Below are positions 5,223 through 5,360 of a stretch of DNA of 5,360 nt, in pieces. How positions within the stretch are numbered: position 1 is the stretch's first letter; each line of letters opens with the position of its first letter. The notes under the pieces are model-generated. The model saw only the letters and a list, made by a program, of their open reading frames with translations, made no database searches and was not told the origin of the DNA. The position numbers were made by a program, and so were the translations under genes. Source of the stretch: Bacillota bacterium (GTDB lineage: Bacteria; Bacillota; Clostridia; Acetivibrionales; DSM-1351); assembly GCA_023417285.1 (NCBI GenBank), contig JAEZFR010000558.1:1-5360 (forward strand). Reading direction: 5' to 3'.

Positions 5223-5360
5223 GTGAGTGACTGCATTTTCTGTAAGATTATAAACAGAGAAATTCCTTCAAAAATCGTTTTTGAAAACGATAAGGTCATA
5301 GCTTTTTATGACATCAGCCCGCAGGCACCAGTTCATGTAATTATTGTGCCCAAGCAGCAC
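5223..5360 (+). CDS. HIT-family (HinT-like) hydrolase, 5' part
   Basis: Only the first 46 codons lie in the window; the family is usually about 110-140 residues. HinT-type proteins are cytoplasmic purine nucleoside phosphoramidases that also hydrolyse aminoacyl-adenylates. The visible part is typical: CIFCKIINREIPS (4-16) with the Cys4/Cys7 pair that in many members binds zinc, VFENDKVIAFYDISPQAPVH (19-38), then VIIVPKQH (39-46). The catalytic HxHxH triad would lie beyond the right edge. The start is GTG, since a TAG codon directly precedes it in frame. AAAGGATG six bases upstream is the ribosome binding site. It follows alaS by 95 bases on the same strand, with a strong hairpin between. Family assignment is firm; the exact subfamily is open without the C-terminal half. 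Confidence 0.92.
   Translation, partial: MSDCIFCKIINREIPSKIVFENDKVIAFYDISPQAPVHVIIVPKQH

Overview
The window reads as chromosomal DNA from a low-GC, Gram-positive anaerobe of the class Clostridia. The signs are the AT-rich intergenic regions, strong AAGG-type ribosome binding sites, near-consensus sigma-A promoters, T-box control of an aminoacyl-tRNA synthetase, and proteins of clostridial flavour. A Ruminiclostridium-like relative is a guess from general resemblance. I see no insertion sequence, phage gene, CRISPR array, tRNA or rRNA.

Layout. Bases 1-238 hold no convincing gene: two hairpins (3-38 and 178-208) and an uncharacterised AT-rich stretch. On the minus strand follows cheW (239-658), a chemotaxis coupling protein with its own promoter (700-726) and an intrinsic terminator that overlaps its stop codon. 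Upstream of it, also on the minus strand, is argJ (765-1967), the ornithine acetyltransferase of the arginine pathway, standing alone without other arg genes in view. Its promoter lies at 2011-2039.

Back to back with the argJ promoter (14 bp between the two -35 hexamers) is a second near-consensus promoter, 2054-2083, firing rightward into an alanine T-box riboswitch (about 2098-2335). Stem I, the GCU specifier, the T-box sequence, the antiterminator and the competing terminator can all be traced base by base. After a 150-nt leader comes alaS (2488-5127), a complete alanyl-tRNA synthetase with aminoacylation, editing and C-terminal domains. A 12-bp perfect hairpin follows it, then the first 46 codons of a HIT-family (HinT-like) nucleotide hydrolase that runs off the right edge.

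How it works together. Uncharged tRNA-Ala is expected to bind the leader through the GCU specifier and the UGGU bulge, stabilise the antiterminator, and let polymerase through into alaS. HinT enzymes are known to hydrolyse aminoacyl-adenylates, so a hinT gene directly after an aminoacyl-tRNA synthetase makes functional sense, though the hairpin between them may separate their transcripts. The genes are ordinary housekeeping ones. The points worth a second look are the regulatory details: the compact T-box linker, the clashing divergent promoters, a possible operator over the argJ -10 box, the terminator built into the end of cheW, and unexplained hairpins at the left edge. I found no convincing new system.
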